Source: Siniperca chuatsi
Taxonomy: Eukaryota; Chordata; Actinopteri; Centrarchiformes; Sinipercidae
Reading direction: 5' to 3'
DNA: 64,000 nucleotides
Assembly: GCF_020085105.1 (NCBI RefSeq)
Contig: NC_058051.1
Coordinates: 1,786,001-1,850,000 of the forward strand
Below the pieces are notes generated by a model. That model ran no database searches. It was not told the DNA's origin and was given only the letters and a program-made list of their open reading frames with translations. Position 1 is the first letter of the stretch, and each line of letters starts with the position of its first letter. The translations under genes and the position numbers were made by a program. Shown piece by piece: positions 47,869 through 58,679 of this stretch.

Positions 47869-49077
47869 ATGCAGACCCTGGAGGGAGATGAACTCTGTTT
47901 TCCACAGCTCCTCAACACCTCCTGCAAGAAGCACATACGCCCTCACTCTGAGGCAATGCTCATTTACATTCTGCTGTCCTCCATCTCGCTGCTCACTGTG
48001 GCTCTCAACCTGCTGGTCATCATCTCCATCTCCCACTTCAGGCAGAGATAAATGTTTTAGCATTGATAGTATTTTGTTGTAGTGAGATCTGAGCATTACA
48101 TCCTGGTGGTTTGAAGAGACTTTTGTTTATAATCAGTGCTTAAACAGCCACATTTACTATATAGATACTGGAGTTTCATTGCTGCTTTTATAAAACAACT
48201 ACTTCTATTGGTGATAATGCTGTTGGTGTTTGTAACATTCACAGTGATGTTATTCTCTCACTCCAGACAGCTCCACACCCCCACCAACCTCATCCTCCTC
48301 TCTCTGGCTGTCTCAGACTTCCTCGTGGGCCTCCTTGTGATGCCGTTTCAAATCCTCCTATCAGAGCCCTGCTGGCTCCTGGGTGACCTGGTGTGTGTTC
48401 TGTATTATTTTGTACCCTTTATCACTATCTGCGCCTCAGTGGTAAACATGGTGCTCATATCGGTCGACCGCTATGTGGCTATCTGTGACCCTCTGCACTA
48501 CCCCACCAAAATCACTCAAAAGAGAGTTCAGATCTGCATTTTCCTGTGTTGGGGTTACTCTGTTTTCTACAGCGTTGTGCTTTTATATGATAACCTGAAA
48601 CAACCAGGCATGTACAGGTCCTGCTATGGAGAATGTGTGATTACCATAATAGGAGCTGTTGATCTTGTTTTAAGCTTTGTGATTCCCATCACTGCCATCA
48701 TCACCCTGTATGTGAGAGTGTTTGTGGTGGCTGTGTCTCAAGCTCGTGCCATGCGCTCCCAGATTGCAGCAGTCACATTGAAACGTTCAGCAACTGTAAC
48801 TGCTAAGAAATCTGAGATGAAAGCAGCCAGGACTCTTGGTGTCATTGTTGTTGTGTTTCTCATGTGTTACTGTCCATTTTACTGTGTCTCTCTCACAGGC
48901 TACAACCTCGTGACCGGTTCTTCAAGTGAGGTCTTTATGATTTTTCTGATATTTTGTAACTCCTGTCTAAACCCTGTGATCTACGCCTTTTTCTACCCCT
49001 GGTTTAGAAAATCTGTTAGACTCATTGTTACACTTGAGATACTGCAGCCTCACTCCTGTCAGGCCAACATACTGTAG
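47869..49077 (+). CDS. TAAR copy D, intact two-exon receptor, 327 aa
   Basis: Exon 1 is 47,869-48,041 and exon 2 is 48,267-49,077; 225-bp GC-AG intron. All receptor landmarks described for copy B are present, including Pro3.32, Asp5.42, Tyr6.48, DRY and NSCLNPVIYAFFYPWF. It is the most divergent copy near the TM6-TM7 turn (SLTGYNLVTGSSSEV, FLIFCNSC), a region that lines the ligand entrance in class A receptors. Only about 295 bp of the conserved upstream DNA remains before an L2 LINE, so its regulation may differ from A, B, C and F. Poly(A) signal AATAAA at 49,347-49,352. Confidence 0.94.
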
Positions 49078-49495
49078 AAAGAAACTGTGGAGTGATTGAC
49101 ACGAGACTCATGAGCCTCTTATCTTTTATTAATGTTGTACGCAAATATATATAAAATGATGTTATTATCTTTGTTGTATCTTTCTTCATTGCAATTCATG
49201 GACAGACTGTACTCCAGTTATTGATTCTGTGATCAGGAGAATCTCTCTCTGTCTGCTACAGAAAGGTCTTTGAATAATCAATCACAATGATGATCAAAAT
49301 CACAACAATGAAAGGAAACATATTTACTTCCTAATATTCCAATGTCAATAAAGTCAAACTTAACCAGAATTTACTCCACGTTTGTTTCATATTTTTGCAC
49401 AAACACACCTCTGGGATTCTTCTGCCTTTTATTGCCGGCAGAGATTATCAGTAAACTGGGCAACAGTTTCATATGAACACTTAGTGGGTTTTTTT

Positions 49496-49509
49496 GTGTG
49501 TGTGTGTGG
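49496..49509. repeat. (GT)n microsatellite, unit D
   Basis: 14 bp, the shortest version. Confidence 0.9.
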
Positions 49510-50560
49510 TTAAAATACATTTTGAAAATCATGTGGGTAAACCCACTTGTTGTATAATGAGGAGAAAGATGGCAGTTGTGTTAAATAAAACTAACAATTT
49601 TAACATTAACTTAAATGTCCCTCATATTTAAGTATGAGAAACTTCTCTACTTGGTATTCTTATTATATGTAATTGAAATGAAATGATTAAGTAAGGTGTT
49701 TGCATGGTTTACTGTACTGTATATATAGCTATTAATATAATACAAATAATCTGTCTGTAAGGGCATCAGTAGAGGTTGGAGTAAGCAAAAACCACATTGA
49801 GACCAGTGAGGCAGAGAGGAGATAATAATGCAGATAATACACGAGGTCATCTGAGTTGGAAACTGGTTAATGAAAATCTTGGGCAGAGACAATCAAGATG
49901 CCTTCAGCCGGGATTACTCTGCAGAAACAGTAAAGAGAACAATTGTGTTTCCTCCTAAACATATCTAACAAATATCTGCAAATTAATAGTATATAGACTA
50001 AACATATTTTGGTGGTGTAATGTTGCTGAGCAGACAGCACTTTGTGCAGCATGACTTCATCACAGACAGCAAGGTAACCAAATAGATTTATAGGTGCTGA
50101 AGTCAGGACCAAGCCTCTATATGTACTTGTTTATGCTCCAGACAGCTGAAATCTAACTACAAACACTTCGAGACAGTCTGGCTTAATGATTCCAGTACTG
50201 ATGCCACACCATCACTACAGTCAGGGCCTGATTAACCCAACATGGGGTCCTAGAGCAGAAATGAGCTGTGGGCCCCTAATGACACCCTGTTTGTGGTGAT
50301 ATTGTAAAACACAAATGTATTCAACAATACGTACAGTGTATATTTTGACACAGGCCCATCTACAATACAGATATGCCTCATTTCCACTGCATAGTATGGC
50401 ACGGCTTGACTTGACTCGACTCGCTTGGAGCTGATCTTTTGGTTTCCATTAGCAAAAGTTGTGGATACTACCTGGTACCTGGTACTTTTTTAGTATACTA
50501 CAAGGCTTCAGTGGTTCCTTCACTCATTCATTCTTATTCACTTGACCCAGATTTTAAATA

Positions 50561-50791
50561 ATGGCAGCCCACAAAACCACGCCATGGTCAGTTGACAAAG
50601 TGCAGACATTCCTCTGTTTGGTTGAGGATGAAAGGATCCAGCGAGAGCTGGATGGAGAGGGTCTACCAAGAAGTCTCTCAACTGTTGGCGCACAAGTTTA
50701 CCAAAGGACATTCCAACAGTGTAGGGAAGAGTTAAAAAAACTTAAAAGTGATTACAGAACTGTCAAGGACTGCAACCGTCGGAGTGGTTAG
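50561..50791 (+). pseudogene. Harbinger Myb/SANT-like ORF, unit D, 76 aa
   Basis: The longest unbroken version: MAAHKTTPWSVDKVQTFLCL, VEDERIQRELDGEGL, VYQRTFQQCREELKKLKSDY, NRRSG. It corresponds to the N-terminal trihelix-like DNA-binding domain of the Harbinger accessory protein; the rest of that protein is absent. Confidence 0.7.
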
Positions 50792-51024
50792 ACCAGATGG
50801 ATGCAATATATGGCTATAAACAAGCGAACAATGGGAGGGAGAGTGGCGCTAACGCTAACTCTGTTCTCTAGCTACTGAAAAGCTCACTTCTAACAACCAA
50901 GCTCATTTTACTCTTAAACATGTGTAACATCCACATGGCGATGACAACTGCTTATGGAGCACTGGTGAGCTAGTTAGCTAGTTCAGTTTACTAGAGTTGT
51001 TGATGCTATTTCGTATTGTGTTGT

Positions 51025-51419
51025 TAGGGGTGTCACGATTCTTCAAATCTACAATTTGATTTCAAGTGGGAACAAACTGTACACACCAAAACAAAAAGAA
51101 GAGTCACTAGATGGGAGAAGGGTACTTTACAACAACAGCTTGAGTTTCCTCACCTGTAAAAAACCACCAAGGTTAGAATTTCTAATGATGATGTCCTGGC
51201 ATATTTGTGGTGTTGCCTGAGGTGTCGTAGCAAATTCTACAAGTGTAGCGCATTTACATAACTCACGATGAAGACAAAATGTTGCTACATGTTGCCAAAT
51301 GTTCCCTGTGACTTCAGGGAAGCAGGAGAATTTTCCAGTTCTGTTCTTTCTCCGAAGGTCAAAATTGAAAGCTCATTTTGATCAATTTTGGATTTAGAAT
51401 TACACATGTGACACCCCTA
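51025..51419. mobile_element. Non-autonomous hAT element, unit D, internally deleted
   Basis: Same TAGGGGTGTC ends as the other units but only 395 bp, with internal losses relative to the about 610-621 bp copies. Confidence 0.85.
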
Positions 51420-51635
51420 TGTGTTGCAGTAGTTTGTGTATTTAACAAGTCATTTGTATAACCTTTCTGTTCAAGATTCTGTTTCAATAAACAAGGAGGG
51501 TTCAACAATGACCCCTTCCCTTAGCGATGGCAGTTCTCCTGACGAGTTTCCCATTTCAGCAGCAACATCAATACCAGAACCAGCACCAGCACTGACAACC
51601 TCCAGTGCCAACACAGCATGGTACATTGGTTGTTC

Positions 51636-51929
51636 TCAGACTTGCTTCCACAATGCGATGGCCAATGTCTTCTTTAGAGGTGCACACCAGGCTAAGTTTG
51701 TGTCCTGTCTCTCCATCACTGGATGCAGTTTGTTGCACACGTACATTAATGTTTCTTCGGACAATCTGATGTTCTGCACCCATTGAGTGTTTGTGAAGCT
51801 GGGAACATTCACATCCAATGGCGTTGGAAGTAGGAAGGCCAAGGGGCCATTGGCCCTCGCACTTTTCCCCCCTGTCCCACATTCTTCAACACTGAGCAAT
51901 ACAACAGTAACTGTAAAAAGACTTTTCAA
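51636..51929 (-). pseudogene. PIF/Harbinger transposase N-terminal remnant, unit D
   Basis: 97-codon frame including RLSEETLMYVCNKLHPVMER and DTNLAWCAPLKKTLAIALWK. It carries more substitutions than the other copies. No catalytic domain. Confidence 0.8.
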
Positions 51930-52252
51930 TCATTCCCATCCATTATAAGACATTAGTTAAAATAAAGCAGGCAAAGAAAACAGGAAGAATATTTCAATTT
52001 CACAGTTTAAATTTAATACTTCAAGAAGCTGCTTCAAAATGCTACATTGTACATGCTGCCTTCAGTTTAGTTCATGACATACATGAAATAATCAATAACT
52101 CACCAAACAACTTGCCATCTTTGACACCATCAGCTCCGCCTCTCCTGTCACACCCGTCATCAGTTACCTCAAACCGCTCTGCCCCACTTGGTGGACAGCC
52201 TGAACCAGTGCAATAAAATCATTACTTGATAATTATGAAGCTGTCTACAACA

Positions 52253-52395
52253 GGAAATCATTGTCACGACTGGCATTTTTATTTTGGCATGTGTTTTACA
52301 TCGGATGCCCTTCCTGACACAACCCTCTGCATTTATTCAGACTTGGGACTGGCACAAGAAGACACTGGCTTTTGCCCCCTTGCAGTTGCATTCTG
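52253..52395 (+). mobile_element. 143-bp retroposon with 18-bp TSD, only in unit D
   Basis: Flanked by a perfect duplication ATGAAGCTGTCTACAACA at 52,235-52,252 and 52,396-52,413. Unit A has the empty site (reverse orientation, about 25,463-25,480, with one base difference). Its sequence includes CATCGGATGCCCTTCCTGAC and ACTTGGGACTGGCACAAGAA, phrases of a common fish short retroposon or LINE 3' end; the family is not certain. Confidence 0.8.
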
Positions 52396-52680
52396 ATGAA
52401 GCTGTCTACAACACTTTGGATGAAATAATCCGAATCGGGGGAGACACAGAAGCATGCAAAATAGCACCAAGGCTTGATGACACAATTGAGGGTTTTCCTT
52501 GGATTGAAAGTGACGGAATTATGACTTAACTTTATTAGGCCTACTTAACAGCATTTTGAACTTTACAAATGCCATTAGGCTAACTTTACTTTTTCTTTGC
52601 AATATGTTGTGAACTAATTTAATAGGCTATAGAATTTTATTAAATATATTCGTATACTAAATTGTATCTAAGCAGCTTCT

Positions 52681-53043
52681 TGACGCTTTGGAAAACAATA
52701 ATCCCTTTGAAATGTTCCAATCTGGATGTCATCAGCACCACAGCACTGAGACAGCCCTTCTCAAAGTCACCAATGACCTTTTAATGAATGCCGACGCACG
52801 CATGTGTTCAATTCTTGTGCTGCTGGACTTAAGTGCTGCCTTTGACACAATTGATCATGACATTCTTCTAGATAGACTGAGGCACTGGGTGGGCATATCT
52901 GGCACTGCACTAAACTGGTTCTCATCTGTGTCAGCATTAATAATTTCATTTGATCCAAAAACTTTGAAACGACTGCAGACTGTTCATAAGGGATTACAAG
53001 GTCTAAAATGTAGTCTGGAGCCAGGCCATGAAGAACCTTAAAA
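52681..53043 (+). mobile_element. L2-like LINE fragment at palindrome 2 axis, left
   Basis: Encodes [60 protein letters not shown], then jumps by deletion to the C-terminal KTLKRLQT part. Reverse transcriptase without catalytic box. Confidence 0.85.
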
Positions 53044-53044
53044 G

Positions 53045-53850
53045 TAATCAATAAGATCTTAAAATCAATCCTAAAGAGGCTAAAACAGGTGTGATGTGAT
53101 TGTACCTCTTGGTCCTGGTTAACAGCCTAGCAGCTGAGTTCTGTACAGTCTGCAGTCGTGTCAAAGTTTTTGGATTAAGACAAGTGAACAGACTGTTACA
53201 ATAATCAAGGCGTGAGGAGATAAAAGCATGCACAACAGTTTCTGCACCACTAAACTTTCTAATAGATCAGATTTTTGCAATATTTCTGAGATGATAAAAA
53301 CATGATTGGACAAGCTTAGTGATAAGTTGCTCAAAACATAAATTGTTATCAAAAAGGACACTAAGATTTCTTGCAACAGGCTTGATATGTTGTGACAGGT
53401 AGCCAGTAGATGGCAGTATTTGTTTAGTGATGTGTTGGGCCCAATAACAAGGATTTCTGTTTGATTTGAGTTGAGCTGAAGAAAATTTATCAACATCTCG
53501 TTTTTTATGTCAGACAGGCAGTCCTGCAGAGAACTCAGCGTACTGAGGTCAGTGGGCTTGACAGGGAGGTACAACTGCGTGTCATCTGCATAACAATGAA
53601 ATGAAATTCCATGTCTGCAGATGACATCAAGGGGAGCATATATAAGGAGAACAGTATTGGTCCCAGAACTGAACCTTGAGGCACACCATAATTGATTTGG
53701 GAAAAGGATGACACATTTGAGAACCAGTTTAGTGCAGTGCTAGATATGCCCACCCAGTGCCTCAGTCTATCTAGAAGAATGTCATGATCAATTGTGTCAA
53801 AGGCAGCACTTAAGTCCAGCAGCACAAGGATTGAACACGTGTGCGTCTGC
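53045..53850 (-). mobile_element. L2-like LINE fragment at palindrome 2 axis, right
   Basis: The minus strand encodes [20 protein letters not shown] (near 53,830), [20 protein letters not shown] (near 53,670), DLSTLSSLQDCLSDIKNEML and the C-terminal RLDYCNSLFTCLNPKTLTRL. It is longer than its left partner and also inactive. Confidence 0.85.
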
Positions 53851-54218
53851 ATTCATTATTCATTCATTCATCAAGTAATGATTTTATTGCACTGGTTCAG
53901 GCTGTCCAGCAAGTGGGGCCGAGTGGTTTGAGGTAACTGATGATGGGTATGACAGGAGAGGCAGAGCTGATGGTGTCATAGATGGCAAGTTGTTTTGGTG
54001 AGTTATTGATTATTTCATGTATGTCATGAACTAAACTGAAAGCAGCATGTACAATGTTGCACTTTGAAGGAGCTTCTTGAAGTATTAAATTTAAACTGTG
54101 AAATTGAAATATTCTTCCTGTTTTCTTTGCCTGCTTTATTTTAACTAATGTCTTAGAGTGGGTGGGAATGATTGAAAAGTCTTTTTACAGTTACTGTTGT
54201 ACTGCTCATTATTGAGGA

Positions 54219-54464
54219 ATGTGGGACGGGGGGAAAAGTGCGAGGGCCAATGGCCCCTTGGCCTTCCTACTTCCGGCGCCAGTGGATGTGAATGTTCCCA
54301 GCTTCACAAACACTCAGTGGGTGCAGAACATCAGAATATCCGAAGAAACATTAATCTACCTGTGCAACAAACTGCATCCAGTGATGGAGAGACAGGACAC
54401 AAACTTAGCCTGGTGTGCACCTCTAAAGAAGACATTGGCCATCGCACTGTGGAAGCAAGTCTGA
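54219..54464 (+). pseudogene. PIF/Harbinger transposase N-terminal remnant, unit E
   Basis: 81 codons; retains DTNLAW like B and D. A downstream open frame (to 54,637 in another phase) is a shadow. No DDE domain. Confidence 0.8.
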
Positions 54465-54688
54465 GAACAACCAATGTACCATGCCGCGATTTTATGTTGG
54501 CACTGGAGGTTGTCAGTGCTGGTGCTGGTTCTGGTATTGATGTTGCTGCTGGAACGGGAAACTCGTCAGGAGAACTGCCATCGCTAAGGGAAGGAGTCAT
54601 TATTGAACCCTCCTTGCTTATTGAAACGGAATCTTGAACAGAAAGGTTATACAAATGACTTGTTAAATACACAAACTACTGCAACACA

Positions 54689-55298
54689 TAGGGGTGTTAC
54701 AAGTGTGATTCTAAATCGAAAATTGATCGAAATGAGCTTTCGATTTCGACCTTCGGAGAAACAACAGAACTGGAAAATCCTCCTGCTTCCCTGAAGTCAC
54801 CGGTGTGGCAACATTTTGCCGTCATCGTGAGTTATGTAAATGCGCATCGTTGACAGAAAAACTACAGTTTGTAGAATATGCTACACGCGGGTACCATACG
54901 CCACCTCAGGCAACACCACAAATATGGCAGGACATTAGAAATTCTAACCTTGGTGGTTTTTTGCAGGTGAGGAAACTCAAGCTGTTATTGTAAAGTACCC
55001 TTCTGCCATCTAGTGACTCTTCTTTTTGTTTTTGTGTGTACAGCTTGTTCCCACGTGACTGGTGAAATAAGTTATTGTTATTACATTTTAAATAAATTAT
55101 TTAAATTTGACCATGTAGCCTTAGTGTGGTACATTCCAAAGAAATATACATGGGGGTTTTATCACACTTGATGCCATGTAGCCTGTCTTTTTAAAGAAGA
55201 AGAAATCAGTCTAACAATGGCATAGCTGTCAGTGCTGAAAAATGTTTTGACCTTCAAGTCAAATCAAATTGTGGACGTGAAGAATCGCGACACCCCTA
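54689..55298. mobile_element. Non-autonomous hAT element, unit E
   Basis: TAGGGGTGTT/GACACCCCTA ends, flanked by GCAACACA and GCAATACA; 610 bp. Confidence 0.85.
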
Positions 55299-55499
55299 GC
55301 AATACAATATGAAATAGCAACAACAACTAAAATGAGCTTGGTTATTAGGAGTGAGCTTTTCAGTAGCTAGAGTACAGCATTAGCGTTAAAAATAAATGTT
55401 CCATCCTCCATCATGGACACCAACAAAGCCATGGCCGAGTCGAGGCCACTCTCCCTCCCATTGTTCGCTTGTCTATAGCCATATATTGCGTCCATCTTG

Positions 55500-55703
55500 C
55501 AGTCTTGGACAGTTCTGTAATCACTTTTAAGTTTTTAACTCTTCCCTACACTGTTGGAATGTCCTTTTGTAAACTTGTGCACCAACAGTTGAGAGAGTAG
55601 ACCCTCTCCATCCAGCTCTCGCTGGATCCTTTCATCCTCAACCAAACAGAGGAATGTCTGCACTTTGTCAACTGACCATGGCGTGGTTTTGTGGGCTGCC
55701 ATT
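55500..55703 (-). pseudogene. Harbinger Myb/SANT-like ORF remnant, unit E
   Basis: Minus-strand counterpart of the unit D ORF, beginning MAAHKTTPWSVDKVQTFLCL near 55,703 and broken by small deletions downstream. Confidence 0.65.
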
Positions 55704-56851
55704 ATTTAAAATCTGGGTCAAGTGAATAAGAGTGATTGAGTGAAGGAACCATTGAAGCCTTGTAGTATACTAAAAAAGTACCAAGTACTATCCACAACTT
55801 TTGCTAATGGAAACCAAAAGATCCGCTCCAAACGAGTCGAGTCAAGTCAAGCCGTGCCATACTTTGCAGTGGAAATGAGGCATATCTGTATTGTAGATGG
55901 GCCTGTGTCAAAATATACACTGTACGTATTGTTGAATACATTTGTGTTTTACAATATCACCACAAACAGGGTGTCATTAGGGGCCCACAGCCCCATGTTG
56001 GGTTAATCAGGCCCTGACTGTGGTGATGGTGTGGCATCAGTACTGGAATCATTAAGCCAGACTGTCTTGAAGTGTTTGTAGTTAGATTTCAGCTGTCTGG
56101 AGCATAAACAAGTACATATAGAGGCTTGGTCCTGACTTCAGCACCTATAAATCTATTTGGTTACCTTGCTGTCTGTGATGAAGTCATGCTGCACAAAGTG
56201 CTGTCTGCTCAGCAACATTACACCACCAAAATATGTTTAGTCTATATACTATTAATTTGCAGATATTTGTTAGATATGTTTAGGAGGAAACACAATTGCT
56301 CTCTTTACTGTTTCTGCAGAGTAATTCCCGGCTGAAGGCATCTTGATTGTCTCTGCCCAAGATATTTCATTAACCAGTTTCCAACTCTGTCAGATGACCT
56401 CGTGTATTATCTGCATTATTATCTCCTCTCTGCCTCAGTGGTCTCAATGTGGTTTTTGTTTACTCCAACCTCTACTGATGCCCTTACAGACCACAATTTA
56501 GTACACATCTTATCTAATTCAGTTGTATAAAAGCATTGAAAGCCTGTTTCTATCACAATTCTTTGTCTAATTTTAAACAGTATTTTGTATTATATTAATA
56601 GGTCTAATGTAGCTCTAGGTCTAATGTAACTGCTGTATATACAGTACAGTATACCATGCAAACACCTTATTTAATCATTTAATTTCAATTACATATAATA
56701 AGAATAACACGTAGAAAAGTTTCTCATACTTAAATCTGAGGGACATTTATGTTAATGTTAAAATTGTGAGTTGTATTTAACACAACTGCCATCTTTCTCC
56801 TCATTATACAACAAGTGGGTTTACCCACATGATTTTCAAAATGTATTTTAA

Positions 56852-56852
<1 letters not shown>

Positions 56853-56912
<60 letters not shown>
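56853..56912. repeat. (CA)n microsatellite, unit E
   Basis: About 60 bp, the longest version in the array. Confidence 0.95.
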
Positions 56913-56916
<4 letters not shown>

Positions 56917-57305
56917 AACCCACTAAGTGTTCATATGAAACTGTTGCACAGTTTACTGATAATCTCTGCCGGCAATAAAAGGCACAATAATCCCAGAGGT
57001 GTGTTTGTACAAATGTATGACACAAAAGTGGATTTTGACTTTATTGACATTGGAATATTAGAAAGTAAATGTGTTTCCTGTCATTGTGGTGATTTTGATC
57101 ATTGTGATTATTCAAAGACCTTTCTGTAGCAGACAGAGAGAGATTCTCCTGATCACAGAATCAATAACTGAAGTACAGTCTGCCCTTGAATTGCAATGAA
57201 GAAAGATACAACAAAGATAACAACGTAATTTTATATATTTGCGTACAACATTAATGGAACATAAGAAGCTCATGAGTCTCGTGTCAGTCACTCCACAGTT
57301 TCTCT

Positions 57306-58513
57306 CTACAGTATGTTGGCCTGACAGGAGTGAGGCTGCAGTATCTCAAGTGTAACAATGAGTCTAACAGATTTTCTAAACCAGGGGTAGAAAAAGGCGT
57401 AGATCATAGGGTTTAGACAGGAGTTAAAAAATATCAGAAAAATCATAAAGACTTCAGTTGAAGAACCGATCATGAGGTTGTAGCCTGAGAGAGAGACACA
57501 GTAATATGGACAGTAACACATGAGAAACACAACAACAATGACACCAAGAGTCCTGGCTGCTTTCATCTCAGATTTCTTAGCAGTTATAGTTGCTGAACGA
57601 TTCAATGCGACTGCTGTATTGTGGGAGCGCATGGCACGAGCCTGAGACACAGCCACCACAAACACTCTCACATACAGGGTGATGATGGCAGTGATGGGAA
57701 TCACAAAGCTTAAAACAAGATCAACAGCTCCTATTATGGTAATCACACATTCTCCATAGCAGGACCTGTACATGCCTGGTTGTTTCAGGTTATCATATAA
57801 AAGCACAACGCTGTAGAAAACAGAGTAACCCCAACACAGGAAAATGCAGATCTGAACTCTCTTTTGAGTGATTTTGGTGGGGTAGTGCAGAGGGTCACAG
57901 ATAGCCACATAGCGGTCGACCGATATGAGCACCATGTTTACCACTGAGGCGCAGATAGTGATAAAGGGTACAAAATAATACAGAGCACACACCAGGTCAC
58001 CCAGGAGCCAGCAGGGCTCTGTTAGGAGGATTTGAAACGGCATCACAAGGAGGCCCACGAGGAAGTCTGAGACAGCCAGCGAGAGGAGGATGAGGTTGGT
58101 GGGGGTGTGGAGCTGCCTGGAGTGAGAGAATAACATCACTGTGAATGTTACAAACACCAACAGCATTATCACCAATAGAAGTAGTTGTTTTATACAAGCA
58201 GCAATGAAACTCCAGTATCTATATAGTAAATGTGGCTGCTTGAGCACTGATATAAACAAAAGTCTCATCAAACCACCAGGATGTAATGCTCAGATCTCAC
58301 TACAACAAAATACTATCAATGCTAAAACATTTATCTCTGCCTGAAGTGGGAGATGGAGATGATGACCAGCAGGTTGAGAGCCGCAGTGAGCAGAGAGATG
58401 GAGGACAGCAGAATGTAAATGAGCATTGCCTCAGAGTGAGGGCGTATGTGCTTCTTGCAGGAGGTGTTGAGGAGCTGTGGAAAACAGAGTTCATCTCCCT
58501 CCAGGGTCTGCAT
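57306..58513 (-). CDS. TAAR copy E, intact two-exon receptor, 327 aa
   Basis: Minus strand: exon 1 is 58,341-58,513 and exon 2 is 57,306-58,116, with a 224-bp GC-AG intron (one base shorter than in B). Landmarks as in copy B: Pro3.32, Asp5.42 (GAVDLVLSF), Tyr6.48, DRY, NSCLNPMIYAFFYPWF. Distinctive residues are ALYYFVP in TM3 and SHNTAVALNRSATITAKK in the third intracellular loop. The missing base in the intron removes a stop, so exon 2 plus part of the intron forms an uninterrupted frame from an ATG (320 aa, MRLLFISVLKQPHLLYR...). The conserved upstream block is absent beyond about 58,676. Poly(A) signal (TTTATT on the plus strand) at 57,040-57,045. Confidence 0.94.
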
Positions 58514-58679
58514 CATCAGAGAGAGAGGAGGAGAGGAGAAGCTGCTGAACAGCTTTCTCAGCAAAGTTCTGTGTCGTACAGCTGCTTTATCCCTCTCCTC
58601 ATTCCCCTTCTCCCTCCCCTCCTGTCTGTCAGTCTCTCTCTTGGACACTGATCTTCCTCCTGCCTCACTCTATGCGTTG

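Larger units (their letters stand above)
47574..52983. repeat. Left arm of palindrome 2 (unit D)
   Basis: Reverse complement of 53,145-58,676 with indels. Compared with B or F it begins only about 295 bp upstream of the TAAR start codon, where L2 sequence takes over. Confidence 0.9.
53145..58676. repeat. Right arm of palindrome 2 (unit E)
   Basis: Inverted relative to unit D; a 161-bp spacer (52,984-53,144) lies between the arms. Relative to A, about 700 bp just upstream of the gene are missing: at about 58,677 the sequence jumps to the spacer equivalent of 30,645. Confidence 0.9.
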
